A stretch of 58,963 nt of DNA from Dietzia aurantiaca. Its GTDB lineage: Bacteria; Actinomycetota; Actinomycetes; Mycobacteriales; Mycobacteriaceae. The notes beneath the pieces were generated by a model, which saw nothing but the letters and a program-made list of their open reading frames with translations, made no database searches and was not told the origin of the DNA. Where the stretch lies: assembly GCF_021033825.1 (NCBI RefSeq), contig NZ_JAIFXZ010000019.1, positions 1 through 58,963 on the forward strand, in the 5' to 3' direction. The translations under genes and the position numbers were made by a program. Positions 30,142 through 39,517 of this stretch are shown piece by piece (position 1 is the first letter of the stretch; each line of letters starts with the position of its first letter).

Positions 30142-31359
30142 GTGACCTCTGTGCCCGCGCCCGACATGGAGCTCCCGCCCGAGTCCGCGGGGGTGCGCGC
30201 GGTGTTGGCGCAGCTGCAGGTGGCGTTGCACACGTTGGTGGCCGCGTTGCTGGTCCTCACGCTGGTCAGCGCCCATCGTGACGCGGCAGGCGGGCCCAAT
30301 CTCCCGGCCGTCACCGCGGCGATCGGGTTTGCGGTCGTGTACGTGGCCGGGACGGTGTGGGAGCGGCGGCGGCACACCGGCCGCGCCGCCCGGCTCGGAT
30401 GGTTGGCCGCCGTCCTCGCGTTGTGGGCGGCATTGGTGGTGCAGGTCCCGGAGGCCGCCTACCTGGTTTTCCCGCTGTTCTTCCTCGCGATGTTCCTGCT
30501 CGGTTCCTGGGCCGGGGCGGCGGCGGTCGCGGGCCTGGCCGCGGTCGCTGTGGTCGCACTGGGCGTGCATAACGGCTTCACACCCGCCGGCGTGGTGGGG
30601 CCCGTCGTCGGCGCACTCGTCGCCCTGGGGCTGGCCGCCGGGGTCCGGGCGCTGTACCGCGAGTCCCAGGCCCGTCGCGAGGTGATCGCCGAACTGGTGG
30701 CCGCACGATCCGAGCTCGCCTCGAGGGAGCGTGAGGTGGGCCGTGAGACCGAGCGGGCCCGTCTGGCGGGCGAGATCCATGACACCGTGGCGCAGGGCCT
30801 GGCCAGCATCGGGATGCTGCTGCACGCCGCCGAGCGCGCCGATCCGGGGCATCCCGCGATCGAGCAGATCCGCCTGGCCCGCGAGGTGGCCGGTGAGAAC
30901 CTCACCGAGACCCGGCGGCTGATCGAGGCACTGCGACCGGCACCGCTGGAGGGGGTCTCGCTCGACGGCGCACTGCACCGGGTGGCCGGGCGGGTCCGTG
31001 CAGAACACCCGCGGGTGGAGGTGTCGGTGACGGGCGAACTGCCCTCGGAGCCGCCGGCCGAACTCGCGGCGGTGTCAGTGCGTGTGGCGCAGGAGGCCCT
31101 GGCCAACGCGGTCAAGCACGGCATGCCTTCGCGGATCGTGATGACGATCGCCGAATCCGCCGACCACATCGCGCTGACGGTCACGGACGACGGCCGCGGA
31201 TTCGACCCGGAGGCCCCGCGGGCCGCCGCCTCCTTCGGCCTCGACGGTATGGCGCGTCGCGTGGCCGACCTGGGCGGGACGCTCACCGTCGACTCCGAGG
31301 TGGGGCGGGGCACGACGGTGCGAGCGGTGTTGCCGTTGCCGGTGGAGCGGACGAGATGA
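30142..31359 (+). CDS. NarL/DesK-type sensor histidine kinase
   Basis: The 405-residue kinase has about five N-terminal membrane helices (to about residue 170), a short coiled linker, the HisKA_3 phosphoacceptor GEIHDTVAQGL (His near 212) and an HATPase domain with NAVKHG, DDGRGFD and GLDGMARRVADLGG. With almost no extracytoplasmic loop it probably senses within the membrane, as LiaS and DesK types do. It overlaps the response regulator gene by 4 bases. The GTG at 30142 has no strong ribosome site; an ATG 24 bases later is an alternative. Confidence 0.88.
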   Translation: MTSVPAPDMELPPESAGVRAVLAQLQVALHTLVAALLVLTLVSAHRDAAGGPNLPAVTAAIGFAVVYVAGTVWERRRHTGRAARLGWLAAVLALWAALVVQVPEAAYLVFPLFFLAMFLLGSWAGAAAVAGLAAVAVVALGVHNGFTPAGVVGPVVGALVALGLAAGVRALYRESQARREVIAELVAARSELASREREVGRETERARLAGEIHDTVAQGLASIGMLLHAAERADPGHPAIEQIRLAREVAGENLTETRRLIEALRPAPLEGVSLDGALHRVAGRVRAEHPRVEVSVTGELPSEPPAELAAVSVRVAQEALANAVKHGMPSRIVMTIAESADHIALTVTDDGRGFDPEAPRAAASFGLDGMARRVADLGGTLTVDSEVGRGTTVRAVLPLPVERTR

Positions 31360-31985
31360 CGACGACGATCCGGATTCTGATCGCCGACGATCACGCGGTG
31401 GTACGCACCGGCCTGCGGGCGCTCCTGACCTCCGACCCGGCGATCGAGGTGCTGGCGGACGTCTCCGAGGCTTCAGCCGCGGTGGAACGTTCGCGGGTCG
31501 GGGACGTGGACGTGGTCCTCATGGATCTGCGATTCGCCGGCGATGCCACCGCCGGCGTCCGCGCCACGGCCAGTCTCCGCGAACTCCCCGACCCGCCGCA
31601 GGTACTGGTGTTGACCAGTCACGACACTGATGCCGACATCGTGGGCGCGATCGAGGCGGGGGCGTGCGGATACCTTCTCAAGGACGCCGGGCCCGACGAG
31701 CTCCTCGGCGCGGTCCACGCCGCGGCGGCCGGGGAGAGTGCGCTCTCCCCCACCGTCGCGGCGACTCTCATGGGCCGGTTACGCAATCCCCGGCCGGCCC
31801 TGACCGAGCGCGAGGCGGAGGTCCTGCACGCGGTGGCCGAGGGATCGACCAACCGGCAGGTGGCGGCCTCTCTACATGTGTCGGAGGCGACCGTGAAGAC
31901 CCATCTGGTGCATGTCTTCGACAAGCTCGGGGTGACGTCTCGGACGGCCGCGGTGGCCCGGGCCCACGAACTCGGCCTGCTGTAG
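31356..31985 (+). CDS. NarL/LuxR-family response regulator
   Basis: In this 209-residue regulator the receiver domain has the acidic pair in ADDHAV, the phosphorylation Asp in VVLMDLR, a Thr/Ser in LTSHD and the Lys in LLKDAG. The C-terminal LuxR helix-turn-helix is LTEREAEVLHAVAEGSTNRQ and onward. It is coupled to the kinase by an ATGA overlap. Its likely target is the divergent ABC transporter operon. Confidence 0.9.
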   Translation: MTTTIRILIADDHAVVRTGLRALLTSDPAIEVLADVSEASAAVERSRVGDVDVVLMDLRFAGDATAGVRATASLRELPDPPQVLVLTSHDTDADIVGAIEAGACGYLLKDAGPDELLGAVHAAAAGESALSPTVAATLMGRLRNPRPALTEREAEVLHAVAEGSTNRQVAASLHVSEATVKTHLVHVFDKLGVTSRTAAVARAHELGLL

Positions 31986-32251
31986 GCGGCTCCGGTGGTT
32001 CCACCGGTGGCGTGCTCGTCTTACACCTGGACGACTTTCGTCATCCTGGTCTCCGACGGCGACAGCGAACCCCCCGGTGTCTAGCGCAACCGCGCTGGTC
32101 GACCGCCGGCTGCGTAGTGCGTGCGTGGGCAGATTCGCAGGCCCGCTGACGCCTGCTCACCAGTTCTGCTCCGGGCAATCCGGTACCGCCGGCGGATGCC
32201 ACGACGAGCACACCCGTCAATGGCCCGCGGCGCCAGCGCCCGCAAGCTGCC

Positions 32252-32266
32252 TTGCCGGAGTGGCAA
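32252..32266. promoter_or_regulatory. Inverted repeat, possible operator of the XRE-cupin gene
   Basis: TTGCC-GGAGT-GGCAA lies 9 bases before the ATG of the regulator gene. Its position at the ribosome site would suit autoregulation. The 290 bases between the response regulator and this gene show no other feature I can support. Confidence 0.35.
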
Positions 32267-32275
32267 ACTGTCGAC

Positions 32276-32893
32276 ATGAGCGCCAGTGACGACAGGTCGG
32301 ACTCCGCCACGGGCGACCCCGACCTCCAGACCCTCGACGCGGTGGGACCGCGCCTCAAACAGTTGAGACAGCGACGGAACCTCACCCTCTCCGACCTCGC
32401 CGGACGGACCGGAATCTCCAGCAGCACGCTGTCCCGGCTCGAATCCGGCGGACGCAGGCCCACCCTCGAACTCCTCCTCCCTCTGGCCCGCGCGCACGGC
32501 GTCACTCTGGACGAGCTCGTCGACGCGCCGCCCACCGGCGATCCGCGGGTGAACATGCGCCCCATCGCGACCGACTACGGCGCGACCGTCATCCCCCTCA
32601 GCCGGCGGCCCGGCGGGATCCAGGCCTACAAGTTCGTACTACCGCGGGGAAGGGACGACGACGAGCCGCATATGCATGTGCACGACGGATACGACTGGGT
32701 GTTCGTCCTCGACGGGCGCCTCCGGCTGGTCCTGGGCGAGCACGATCTGATCCTCAAGCCCGGCGAAGCCGCCGAGTTCGACACCCGCACCCCGCACTGG
32801 TTCGGCGCCACCAGCGCGGGCCCCGTGGAGTTCCTCAGCCTCATCGGCAAGCAGGGCGAACGGGCCCACGTGCGCGCTTCGCCGGCACACTGA
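32276..32893 (+). CDS. XRE-family regulator with C-terminal cupin domain
   Basis: The 205-residue protein joins an N-terminal helix-turn-helix (about 28-80, LSDLAGRTGISSSTLSRLESG) to a C-terminal cupin barrel with the metal-type motif PHMHVHDGYDWVFVLDGRL at about 124-142 and a second PHWFGA block. This class often senses a small metabolite and controls an adjacent catabolic or transport gene. The next gene is bioY, 127 bases downstream, but that has its own BioQ-like site. The target is therefore unclear. The ATG at 32276 lacks a close Shine-Dalgarno. Confidence 0.85.
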   Translation: MSASDDRSDSATGDPDLQTLDAVGPRLKQLRQRRNLTLSDLAGRTGISSSTLSRLESGGRRPTLELLLPLARAHGVTLDELVDAPPTGDPRVNMRPIATDYGATVIPLSRRPGGIQAYKFVLPRGRDDDEPHMHVHDGYDWVFVLDGRLRLVLGEHDLILKPGEAAEFDTRTPHWFGATSAGPVEFLSLIGKQGERAHVRASPAH

Positions 32894-32971
32894 TCGCGGC
32901 TGGGGCGCGGGGATGCGTCAGCCCGACGGACCCACCCCGGATGTGCGCTGCAGCACTGCGTCCTGACACAA

Positions 32972-32984
32972 TGAACACTGTTCA
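32972..32984. promoter_or_regulatory. BioQ-like operator upstream of the biotin transporter
   Basis: TGAAC-ACT-GTTCA is a perfect 5-bp inverted repeat with a 3-base centre. It matches the corynebacterial BioQ motif TGAAC-N3-GTTAC except for the two last positions, where it is fully symmetric. It lies 36 bases upstream of bioY. BioQ represses biotin genes when biotin is plentiful (family knowledge). Confidence 0.65.
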
Positions 32985-33020
32985 GGTCGCGCCGCGGCCG
33001 TCACGCGTCCAAGGAGTGTC

Positions 33021-33632
33021 ATGAGCATGTCGATCGACAGGGCTCCCGCCCGCAGCGCCACCCGCGATCTCGCGCAGATCGCGGTGTTCGCGGCCCTCAT
33101 CGTCGTCCTCGGCCTCCCCGGCCAGATCAGCATCGGCTCGGCGGGCGTGCCCATCACCCTCCAGACGCTCGGCGTGATGCTGGCCGGCTCGTTGCTCGGC
33201 TGGCGGAAGGGAGTCCTCTCGGTTCTCGCCGTGATGGTGATCGGCCTGGCACTGCCCGTGCTCGCCGGCGGCCGCACGACGCTGACGTCCCTCGCCAGCC
33301 CCACCGCGGGCTTCCTCATCGGCTGGATCCCCGCGGTCATCGTGATCGGTCTGCTGACCGCCTGGCTCATGCCGCGCTACCGCCTCATCCCTGGCCTGCT
33401 CATCAACATCCTCGGCGGCATCGTCGTGATCTACGCCGTCGGCGTGATCGGCATGCTGTTGCGCACCGACCTCACAATGGGCGCCGCCATCGCCGCCATC
33501 GCCGCGAACGGCGTGTTCCTGCCCGGCGACCTGGCCAAGGCGGCCGTCACCGCGGTGGTGGCGCAGCAGGTCCACAAGGCGCGCCCGGGCCTGATCGCGC
33601 CGCTGCGGCGACGCCGCCCGGCGGCGGCGTAA
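33021..33632 (+). CDS. bioY: Biotin ECF transporter substrate-binding subunit
   Basis: The 203-residue membrane protein has about six helices and the BioY signature around ISIGSAGVPITLQTLGVML and LASPTAGFLIGW. It binds biotin at the outer membrane face and is energised by the following ATPase and transmembrane subunits. The ATG at 33021 follows AAGGAG. It heads the bioYMN operon. Confidence 0.93.
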   Translation: MSMSIDRAPARSATRDLAQIAVFAALIVVLGLPGQISIGSAGVPITLQTLGVMLAGSLLGWRKGVLSVLAVMVIGLALPVLAGGRTTLTSLASPTAGFLIGWIPAVIVIGLLTAWLMPRYRLIPGLLINILGGIVVIYAVGVIGMLLRTDLTMGAAIAAIAANGVFLPGDLAKAAVTAVVAQQVHKARPGLIAPLRRRRPAAA

Positions 33633-33642
33633 CGTACCCGGC

Positions 33643-34389
33643 GTGACCGATCCCAGCGCGCCGCAGCCGGCGTCGTCGAACCAGACGGAACCGACGGGCA
33701 CCGGGGTCGAGATCCGGTTCAACGACGTCGGCCACGACTACGGCGACCGCACGGTCCTGTCCGGCGTCGACCTGAGCCTGACCGAGCGCCGCATCGGGAT
33801 CGTCGGCGTCAACGGCGGCGGCAAGTCCACCCTGGCGCGGATGATCAACGGGCTCGTCGTCCCCACCTCAGGCACTGTCACCGTCGATGGACTCGACACC
33901 CGCCGCAAAGGCGCGAAGGTCCGTCGCAAGGTGGGCTTCTGCTTCACTGATCCGGACACCCAGATCGTCATGCCCACGGTGGCGGAGGACGTGGATTTCT
34001 CCCTCCGCCGTTCGGGATTGTCGAAAGAGGAACGACGACGACGCATCGACCGGGTACTCGACACCTACGGCCTGGCGGGGCACGCCGACCATCCCTGCCA
34101 TCTGCTCTCCGGCGGCCAGAAGCAGCTGCTCGCCCTGGCCGCGGTACTGGTCATGGAGCCCACACTGGTCGTAGCGGACGAGCCCACCACGCTGCTCGAC
34201 CTACGCAACCGGGCGCTGGTCGCGGAAACGTTCGCCGCCCTGCCCCAGCAGCTGGTCGTGGTCACGCACGACCTGGACCTGGTCGCCGACTTCGACCGCG
34301 TCCTGGTGGTCGACGGCGGGCGCGTGGTGATCGACGATTCCCCCGGGCCGGCACTGGCCGGATACCGCCGTATCGCGCTGGAGCGCTAG
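33643..34389 (+). CDS. bioM: ECF transporter ATPase of the biotin system
   Basis: The 248-residue ATPase has Walker A GVNGGGKSTL, Q-loop region CFTDPDTQIVMP, signature LSGGQKQLLALAAVL, Walker B LVVADEPTTLLD and H-loop VTHD. The DPDTQ stretch is typical of ECF ATPases. The GTG start at 33643 is 10 bases after bioY, and the TAG stop is directly followed by the ATG of bioN. Confidence 0.92.
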   Translation: MTDPSAPQPASSNQTEPTGTGVEIRFNDVGHDYGDRTVLSGVDLSLTERRIGIVGVNGGGKSTLARMINGLVVPTSGTVTVDGLDTRRKGAKVRRKVGFCFTDPDTQIVMPTVAEDVDFSLRRSGLSKEERRRRIDRVLDTYGLAGHADHPCHLLSGGQKQLLALAAVLVMEPTLVVADEPTTLLDLRNRALVAETFAALPQQLVVVTHDLDLVADFDRVLVVDGGRVVIDDSPGPALAGYRRIALER

Positions 34390-34989
34390 ATGTTCGCCAC
34401 CTACCAGCCGGGGAACTCGCTCCTGCACCGACTTCCGGCGGGATGGAAGATCCTGCTGGTGTGCGTTCTGATCGTGGCAGTCTCGGTCATGGTCCGCGAG
34501 CCCTGGCACGTCCTCCCCGCCCTGGCCCTGACGGTGGCGTTGTACGCGATCGGTCAGATCCCGCCGCGCGCCGCCTGGGACCAGGTTCGCCCGGTGCTGC
34601 CGATGCTCATCGCGATCCTCGCTCTGCAGTGGATCGTCGCCGATCTCGACACCGCCCTTCGCGTGACCGGGGCGCTGCTGGTGGCGGTGGCGGTTGCGGG
34701 GCTCGTGGCGCTGACGACCCGCGTTGCGGACATGCTCGATGCAGTCACCCGCGCGGCCGGACCGCTTCGCCACGTCGGCGTCTCCCCGGACCGGGTCGCC
34801 CTCGTACTCGTGCTGACGATCCGCGCGATCCCCCTGCTCGCTCGGCAGCTACGCCAGGTCACCGAGGCCCGCAAGGCCCGCGGCCTGGGCATGTCGATCC
34901 GTGCGCTCGTCGTCCCGACGGTGCTCGGTGCGCTCTCCACCGCCGACCAGCTCGGCGACGCGCTGGCCGCGCGCGGCGTCGACGACTGA
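34390..34989 (+). CDS. bioN: ECF transporter transmembrane coupling subunit of the biotin system
   Basis: The 199-residue protein has four to five membrane helices and the coupling Ala-Arg motifs, visible as EARKARGLG near residue 160 and [10 protein letters not shown] at the C-terminus. It links BioY to BioM. It starts immediately after the bioM stop. Confidence 0.9.
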   Translation: MFATYQPGNSLLHRLPAGWKILLVCVLIVAVSVMVREPWHVLPALALTVALYAIGQIPPRAAWDQVRPVLPMLIAILALQWIVADLDTALRVTGALLVAVAVAGLVALTTRVADMLDAVTRAAGPLRHVGVSPDRVALVLVLTIRAIPLLARQLRQVTEARKARGLGMSIRALVVPTVLGALSTADQLGDALAARGVDD

Positions 34990-35049
34990 ACCTCCTGGGC
35001 CGCCGAACCTGACCGGTGTCCTTTCACGCGAGGCAGGCCTACCGTGGGA

Positions 35050-35065
35050 TGTGACTGAACTCACA
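35050..35065. promoter_or_regulatory. GlxR/CRP-type cAMP-receptor box upstream of acnA
   Basis: TGTGACTGAACTCACA has both half-sites of the TGTGA-N6-TCACA consensus without a mismatch. It is centred about 80 bases before the acnA start, in the 150-base gap after bioN. Confidence 0.65.
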
Positions 35066-35137
35066 GGAAAGGCGACCGGCGGCTCGGAGACCCCGGACGC
35101 CCCGGCTGTCGCCGGACGCATGGAAGGTGGACGTGCG

Positions 35138-37966
35138 ATGTCACTGAACAAGGCGGAAGCAGGACCCGACAGCTTCGGAGCCCGAGGCGAACTCTCCGTC
35201 GGTGGGACCTCCTACGAGATCCACCGGCTCGACCGGATCGAGGGTTCCGGGCGACTCCCGTATTCACTGAAGGTCATGCTCGAGAACCTCGTGCGCAACG
35301 AAGACGGACGCCTGGTGACCGCCGCGCAGATCGAGGCGCTCCGTGACTGGCAGCCGGAATCCGAGCGCAATCCCGAGGTCCAGTTCACACCGGCACGTGT
35401 GCTCATGCAGGACTTCACCGGCGTACCCTGTGTGGTCGACCTGGTCGCCATGCGCGACGCCATGACCGAACTCGGCGGGGAGCCGTCCACGATCAATCCG
35501 CAGATCCCGGCCGAGCTGGTCATCGACCACTCCGTTATCGCCGATTCGTTCGCCAGTCCCGACTCTTTCGGCATCAACGCCCAACTCGAATTCGAGCGCA
35601 ACCAGGAGCGGTACCAGCTACTGCGCTGGGGGCAACAGTCCTTCGACGACTTCCTCGTGGTCCCGCCCGACACCGGCATCTGTCACCAGGTCAACCTCGA
35701 GTACCTGTCCCGCGTCGTCTTCACCCGGGAGCAAGCCGGGAAGCGGCAGGCGTATCCGGACACCCTCGTGGGCACCGACTCACACACCCCGATGGTCAAC
35801 GGTCTGGGAGTGCTGGGCTGGGGTGTCGGCGGCATCGAGGCCGAGGCGGCCATGCTCGGGCAGCCCATGAGCATGCTGATCCCCCAGGTCGTCGGTATCC
35901 GGCTCAGCGGCGAGCTGCGGGAGGGCACCACCGCAACCGATCTCGTACTCACGGTCGCGGAGCTTCTGCGCGGTCTCGGTGTGGTCGGCAAGTTCGTCGA
36001 GTTCTTCGGGCCCGGTGTCGCCAATGTCCCGCTCGCCACGCGAGCCACCATCGGCAACATGAGTCCGGAGTACGGCTCCACGGCCACGATGTTCCCCGTC
36101 GACGCCGAGACGATCGACTACCTGCGCCTGACCGGCCGTGAAGACCACCAGATCGAGCTGGTCGAAGCCTACGCACGCGAGCAGGGTCTGTGGCACGACC
36201 CCGACCACGTGCCCGATTTCACCCGAGTCGTCGACCTGGACCTGTCGACCGTCGAGCCGTCCATCTCCGGCCCTCGACGCCCCGAGGACCGCATCCCACT
36301 CGGCGACGCCCCTCGGACTGTCCTCGGACTGCTCGCGGGCGAGCACGAGAAGTCCGATTCCGACGAAGGCGGCGTCGACGACACGTCGGCCGACTCCTTC
36401 CCGGCCTCCGACCCGGTCTCGCCGGGAGCCAAGCCGGGGAGAGACGCGCCTCCCCGGCACCTGACCGAGGAGCAGCTCACCGCGAACGAGAAGCTCGGTT
36501 GGCCCAGCGACCCGACCGAGGTGGTCATCGACGGCACGGAGGCGATCGTCGACCACGGAGACGTGGTGATCGCCGCGATCACCTCGTGCACGAACACGTC
36601 CAACCCGTCGGTCATGCTCGGTGCGGCCCTGCTGGCGAAGAAAGCCGTCGAGCGCGGACTGCGGACCCGGCCGTGGGTCAAGACCACCCTCGCCCCGGGA
36701 TCACGCGTCGTCACCGATTACTTCGAGCGCTCCGGGCTCACGCCGTATCTCGAGGAGCTCGGCTTCCACCTGGTCGGCTACGGCTGCACAACGTGCATCG
36801 GAAACTCCGGACCGCTCATCCCCGAGGTCAGCGCCGCCGTCAACGACAAAGACCTCAACGTCTCGTCGGTACTGTCGGGAAACCGCAACTTCGAGGGGCG
36901 GATACACCCCGAGGTCAAGATGAACTTCCTCGCCTCCCCGCCGCTGGTGATCGCCTACGCACTCGCCGGCAGTCTGCACACCGACCTCCTCACCGAGCCG
37001 CTCGGCAGGAACAACGACGGCGAGGACGTGTACCTCCGCGACATCTGGCCCAGCAGCGCGGAGATCAAGGAGGCTGTCGATGCCAACGTCGAGGCGACGA
37101 TGTTCACCGAGGGCTACTCGGATGTCTACGCCGGTGACGACAACTGGCGCGGAATGCACATCCATGAAGGCGAAGTCTACGACTGGGACGACACGTCCAC
37201 CTATATCCAGCGGCCGCCGTACTTCGACGGGATGGAGGCCGAGCCGGCGCCGATCCGCGACATCGCCGGCGCACGGGTGCTCGCCAAGCTGGGTGACTCG
37301 GTGACCACCGACCACATCTCCCCGGCCGGCGCGATCAAACGTGACAGCCCGGCCGGGAAGTACCTCATCGACCAGGGCGTCGACCCGAAGGACTTCAACT
37401 CCTACGGTTCGCGCCGCGGCAACCACCACGTGATGATCCGCGGCACGTTCGCGAACATCCGGCTCCGCAACGAGCTCGTCCCGGGTGTCGAGGGCGGCGT
37501 CACCAAGCACTGGACCAGCGGCGACGAGATGAGCATCTTCGACGCCGCGATGGCCTACCAGTACGAGGACGTCCCCCTGGTCATCATCGCGGGCGCCGAC
37601 TACGGCTCCGGTTCCTCCCGTGACTGGGCCGCCAAGGGGACAACCCTGCTCGGCGTCAGAGCGGTACTCGCGGTCTCCTACGAGCGCATCCATCGTTCCA
37701 ACCTCATCGGGATGGGAGTGCTGCCGCTGCAGTTCCCCGACGGGCAGGACGCGGAGTCGCTGGGACTCACCGGCGACGAGGTGTATTCCGTCACGGGGCT
37801 GGAAGGTGCCGACAGCGTCCCGGACGAGGTCACGGTCACCGTCGAGAAGGACGGGCGGTCCCGCGAGTTCTCGGCCACGGTGCGGATCGATACCCCGGCA
37901 GAGGAGGCGTACTACGTCAACGGCGGCATCCTGCCGTATGTGTTGCGTCAGCTGCTCCGCGCGTGA
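35138..37966 (+). CDS. acnA: Aconitate hydratase A
   Basis: This TCA-cycle enzyme isomerises citrate to isocitrate using a 4Fe-4S cluster. The 942 residues include [11 protein letters not shown], with the first cluster cysteine, and [14 protein letters not shown], with the other two. The swivel domain contains the [12 protein letters not shown] substrate motif. An insert of about 40 acidic and Pro-rich residues (around 405-445) is typical of actinobacterial AcnA. I chose the ATG at 35138, seven bases after AGGTGG. In Corynebacterium and Mycobacterium a TetR gene (acnR) follows. Here the Wadjet operon does. Confidence 0.95.
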   Translation: MSLNKAEAGPDSFGARGELSVGGTSYEIHRLDRIEGSGRLPYSLKVMLENLVRNEDGRLVTAAQIEALRDWQPESERNPEVQFTPARVLMQDFTGVPCVVDLVAMRDAMTELGGEPSTINPQIPAELVIDHSVIADSFASPDSFGINAQLEFERNQERYQLLRWGQQSFDDFLVVPPDTGICHQVNLEYLSRVVFTREQAGKRQAYPDTLVGTDSHTPMVNGLGVLGWGVGGIEAEAAMLGQPMSMLIPQVVGIRLSGELREGTTATDLVLTVAELLRGLGVVGKFVEFFGPGVANVPLATRATIGNMSPEYGSTATMFPVDAETIDYLRLTGREDHQIELVEAYAREQGLWHDPDHVPDFTRVVDLDLSTVEPSISGPRRPEDRIPLGDAPRTVLGLLAGEHEKSDSDEGGVDDTSADSFPASDPVSPGAKPGRDAPPRHLTEEQLTANEKLGWPSDPTEVVIDGTEAIVDHGDVVIAAITSCTNTSNPSVMLGAALLAKKAVERGLRTRPWVKTTLAPGSRVVTDYFERSGLTPYLEELGFHLVGYGCTTCIGNSGPLIPEVSAAVNDKDLNVSSVLSGNRNFEGRIHPEVKMNFLASPPLVIAYALAGSLHTDLLTEPLGRNNDGEDVYLRDIWPSSAEIKEAVDANVEATMFTEGYSDVYAGDDNWRGMHIHEGEVYDWDDTSTYIQRPPYFDGMEAEPAPIRDIAGARVLAKLGDSVTTDHISPAGAIKRDSPAGKYLIDQGVDPKDFNSYGSRRGNHHVMIRGTFANIRLRNELVPGVEGGVTKHWTSGDEMSIFDAAMAYQYEDVPLVIIAGADYGSGSSRDWAAKGTTLLGVRAVLAVSYERIHRSNLIGMGVLPLQFPDGQDAESLGLTGDEVYSVTGLEGADSVPDEVTVTVEKDGRSREFSATVRIDTPAEEAYYVNGGILPYVLRQLLRA

Positions 37967-37979
37967 CCTGAGCCGGCTC

Positions 37980-37998
37980 GGCCGCGGCCTGCGCGGCC
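37980..37998 (+). terminator. Possible terminator of acnA
   Basis: A 7-bp stem GGCCGCG / CGCGGCC with a GCCTG loop starts 13 bases after the acnA stop. No T-run follows. Confidence 0.4.
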
Positions 37999-38003
37999 CG
38001 GTG

Positions 38004-38022
38004 TCGTGGTCACGTGCCACGA
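38004..38022. promoter_or_regulatory. Inverted repeat in the leader of the Wadjet operon
   Basis: TCGTGG-TCACGTG-CCACGA ends 7 bases before the jetA ATG. It may be an operator or a structure limiting translation of the defence operon. Confidence 0.35.
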
Positions 38023-38029
38023 TGAGACC

Positions 38030-39517
38030 ATGTCCGCGCTGGCACGCTACCTCGCCCTCACCCGTCTGGGTGGCGAGTCACCGGCGCTCGCGCTCCTGCG
38101 CAGCCCGCTGTGGCCGTTGATCGTCGCGGTGCTGACCCAGGTGTTCGAGAGTTCGTCCCGGCGGGTCGCGTCCTCGGAGTTCTACGAATACCTGGACCGG
38201 ACGCTGGTGGCGGTCCGCGATGCGGGCGCCGAGGTATCCGGGAACGCCCAGTCCTATGTCCGCACCTGGGTGGACGCCGGCTGGATGCTCCGGCGACCCG
38301 GTACCGCCGCCACCGGAGAGACCCTCGAGCCGACGCAGTCGGCGCTCGTGGTAGTGGATTTCCTGGAGAGCCTGCAGACACCGCGACGAGGCCTCACCGT
38401 GTCGCGGGTCGAGACGCTGACCCGGCAACTCGAGGATCTCGCCCGTGACACCGACCCCTCCGTGCAGGGCCGTCTGGCCGCGCTTACCCGGGAACGCGAC
38501 CGCATCGACGCCGCCATCGCCAGGGTGCAGGCAGGGGATCTCGAACTCGTCGACTCCGAGCAGGTCGGCGAGAAGATTTCGGAGATCATTCGTGGAGCCG
38601 ACGACATCCCCGCGGATTTCGCTCGCGTGAGAGCCGAGTTCGACTCGCTCAACCAGGATCTCCGTCGTCGTCTCCTGGATCAGGACGGGGCCCGTGGTGA
38701 CGTCCTCGACGCGGTGTTCGGCGGGGTCGACCTCATCGGGGACTCCGAGGCCGGCCGCAGCTTCTCGTCCTTCTACTCGGTCCTGCTCGATCCTGAGCGC
38801 TCGGCTTCGGTGGATACCTGGATCGACGACATCCTGAGCCGGCCGCAGGTGGCCGACCTACCCCCGTCGGCCAAGCGCGCGTTGCGTGAGGTTTTCGCGG
38901 AAATGGAGACCGCAGGCGCCGAGGTCAATGGGGTCCTCACCTCGCTGTCCCGCAGTCTGCGTCATTTCGTGACCACCGACGCCTATGTCGAGCACCGGCA
39001 GATGCTCGCGCTCATCCGCTCGGCCAGGTCCGGCGCCGCCGAGGCCAGCCGGAGCCGCGCGGTGCGACCGACCAGCCAGATGTCGGTGCCTCTGCGCCGG
39101 GTCGGCATGTCCGTACGATCCGTCGGCGCCCTACGGCTGCGCAATCCGGGTGAGGAGCGCGTGGCTCGTGAGGTCTCGAGGAATGAGGCAGGCACAGCGG
39201 ATCTACAGGCGCTCACCGCACTGGTCCGGGCATCGGAGATCGACGAGGGCGAGCTCCGCGCCCACGTTGACGACGTGGTGGCCAGGCTGGGCCCCTCGTC
39301 GATCGGTACCGTGTTGCGTGAACACCCCGCCACCCAGGGAGTCGCCAGCGTCGTCGGACTGCTCAACCTGGCGATCACCACCCGGGCCCGGCCGCCGACC
39401 GGCGAGGCCGACGCCGCTGAGACCATCTCGTGGACGAGCGGTTCCGAGACCACCCTCAGCGCCCGGATACCCACGCTGGTGTTCACCGCAGACCGGCTCC
39501 GGGAGGAGAACCAGTGA
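38030..39517 (+). CDS. jetA: Wadjet anti-plasmid defence protein JetA (DUF3375)
   Basis: This 495-residue MukF-like kleisin of the Wadjet SMC complex has an N-terminal winged-helix region (to about 100), long helices (about 130-215, with heptad-like spacing) and a C-terminal winged-helix segment. It joins the heads of the JetC ATPases. Identification rests on the DUF3375 character together with the three following genes in the fixed order jetABCD. The ATG at 38030 follows a weak GATGAG. The end overlaps jetB by 4 bases (GTGA). Confidence 0.85.
   Translation: MSALARYLALTRLGGESPALALLRSPLWPLIVAVLTQVFESSSRRVASSEFYEYLDRTLVAVRDAGAEVSGNAQSYVRTWVDAGWMLRRPGTAATGETLEPTQSALVVVDFLESLQTPRRGLTVSRVETLTRQLEDLARDTDPSVQGRLAALTRERDRIDAAIARVQAGDLELVDSEQVGEKISEIIRGADDIPADFARVRAEFDSLNQDLRRRLLDQDGARGDVLDAVFGGVDLIGDSEAGRSFSSFYSVLLDPERSASVDTWIDDILSRPQVADLPPSAKRALREVFAEMETAGAEVNGVLTSLSRSLRHFVTTDAYVEHRQMLALIRSARSGAAEASRSRAVRPTSQMSVPLRRVGMSVRSVGALRLRNPGEERVAREVSRNEAGTADLQALTALVRASEIDEGELRAHVDDVVARLGPSSIGTVLREHPATQGVASVVGLLNLAITTRARPPTGEADAAETISWTSGSETTLSARIPTLVFTADRLREENQ

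Noticed and set aside
32077-32289. 70-codon frame between the response regulator and the XRE gene
   Set aside because: No ribosome site, poor composition and overlap with the regulator start.
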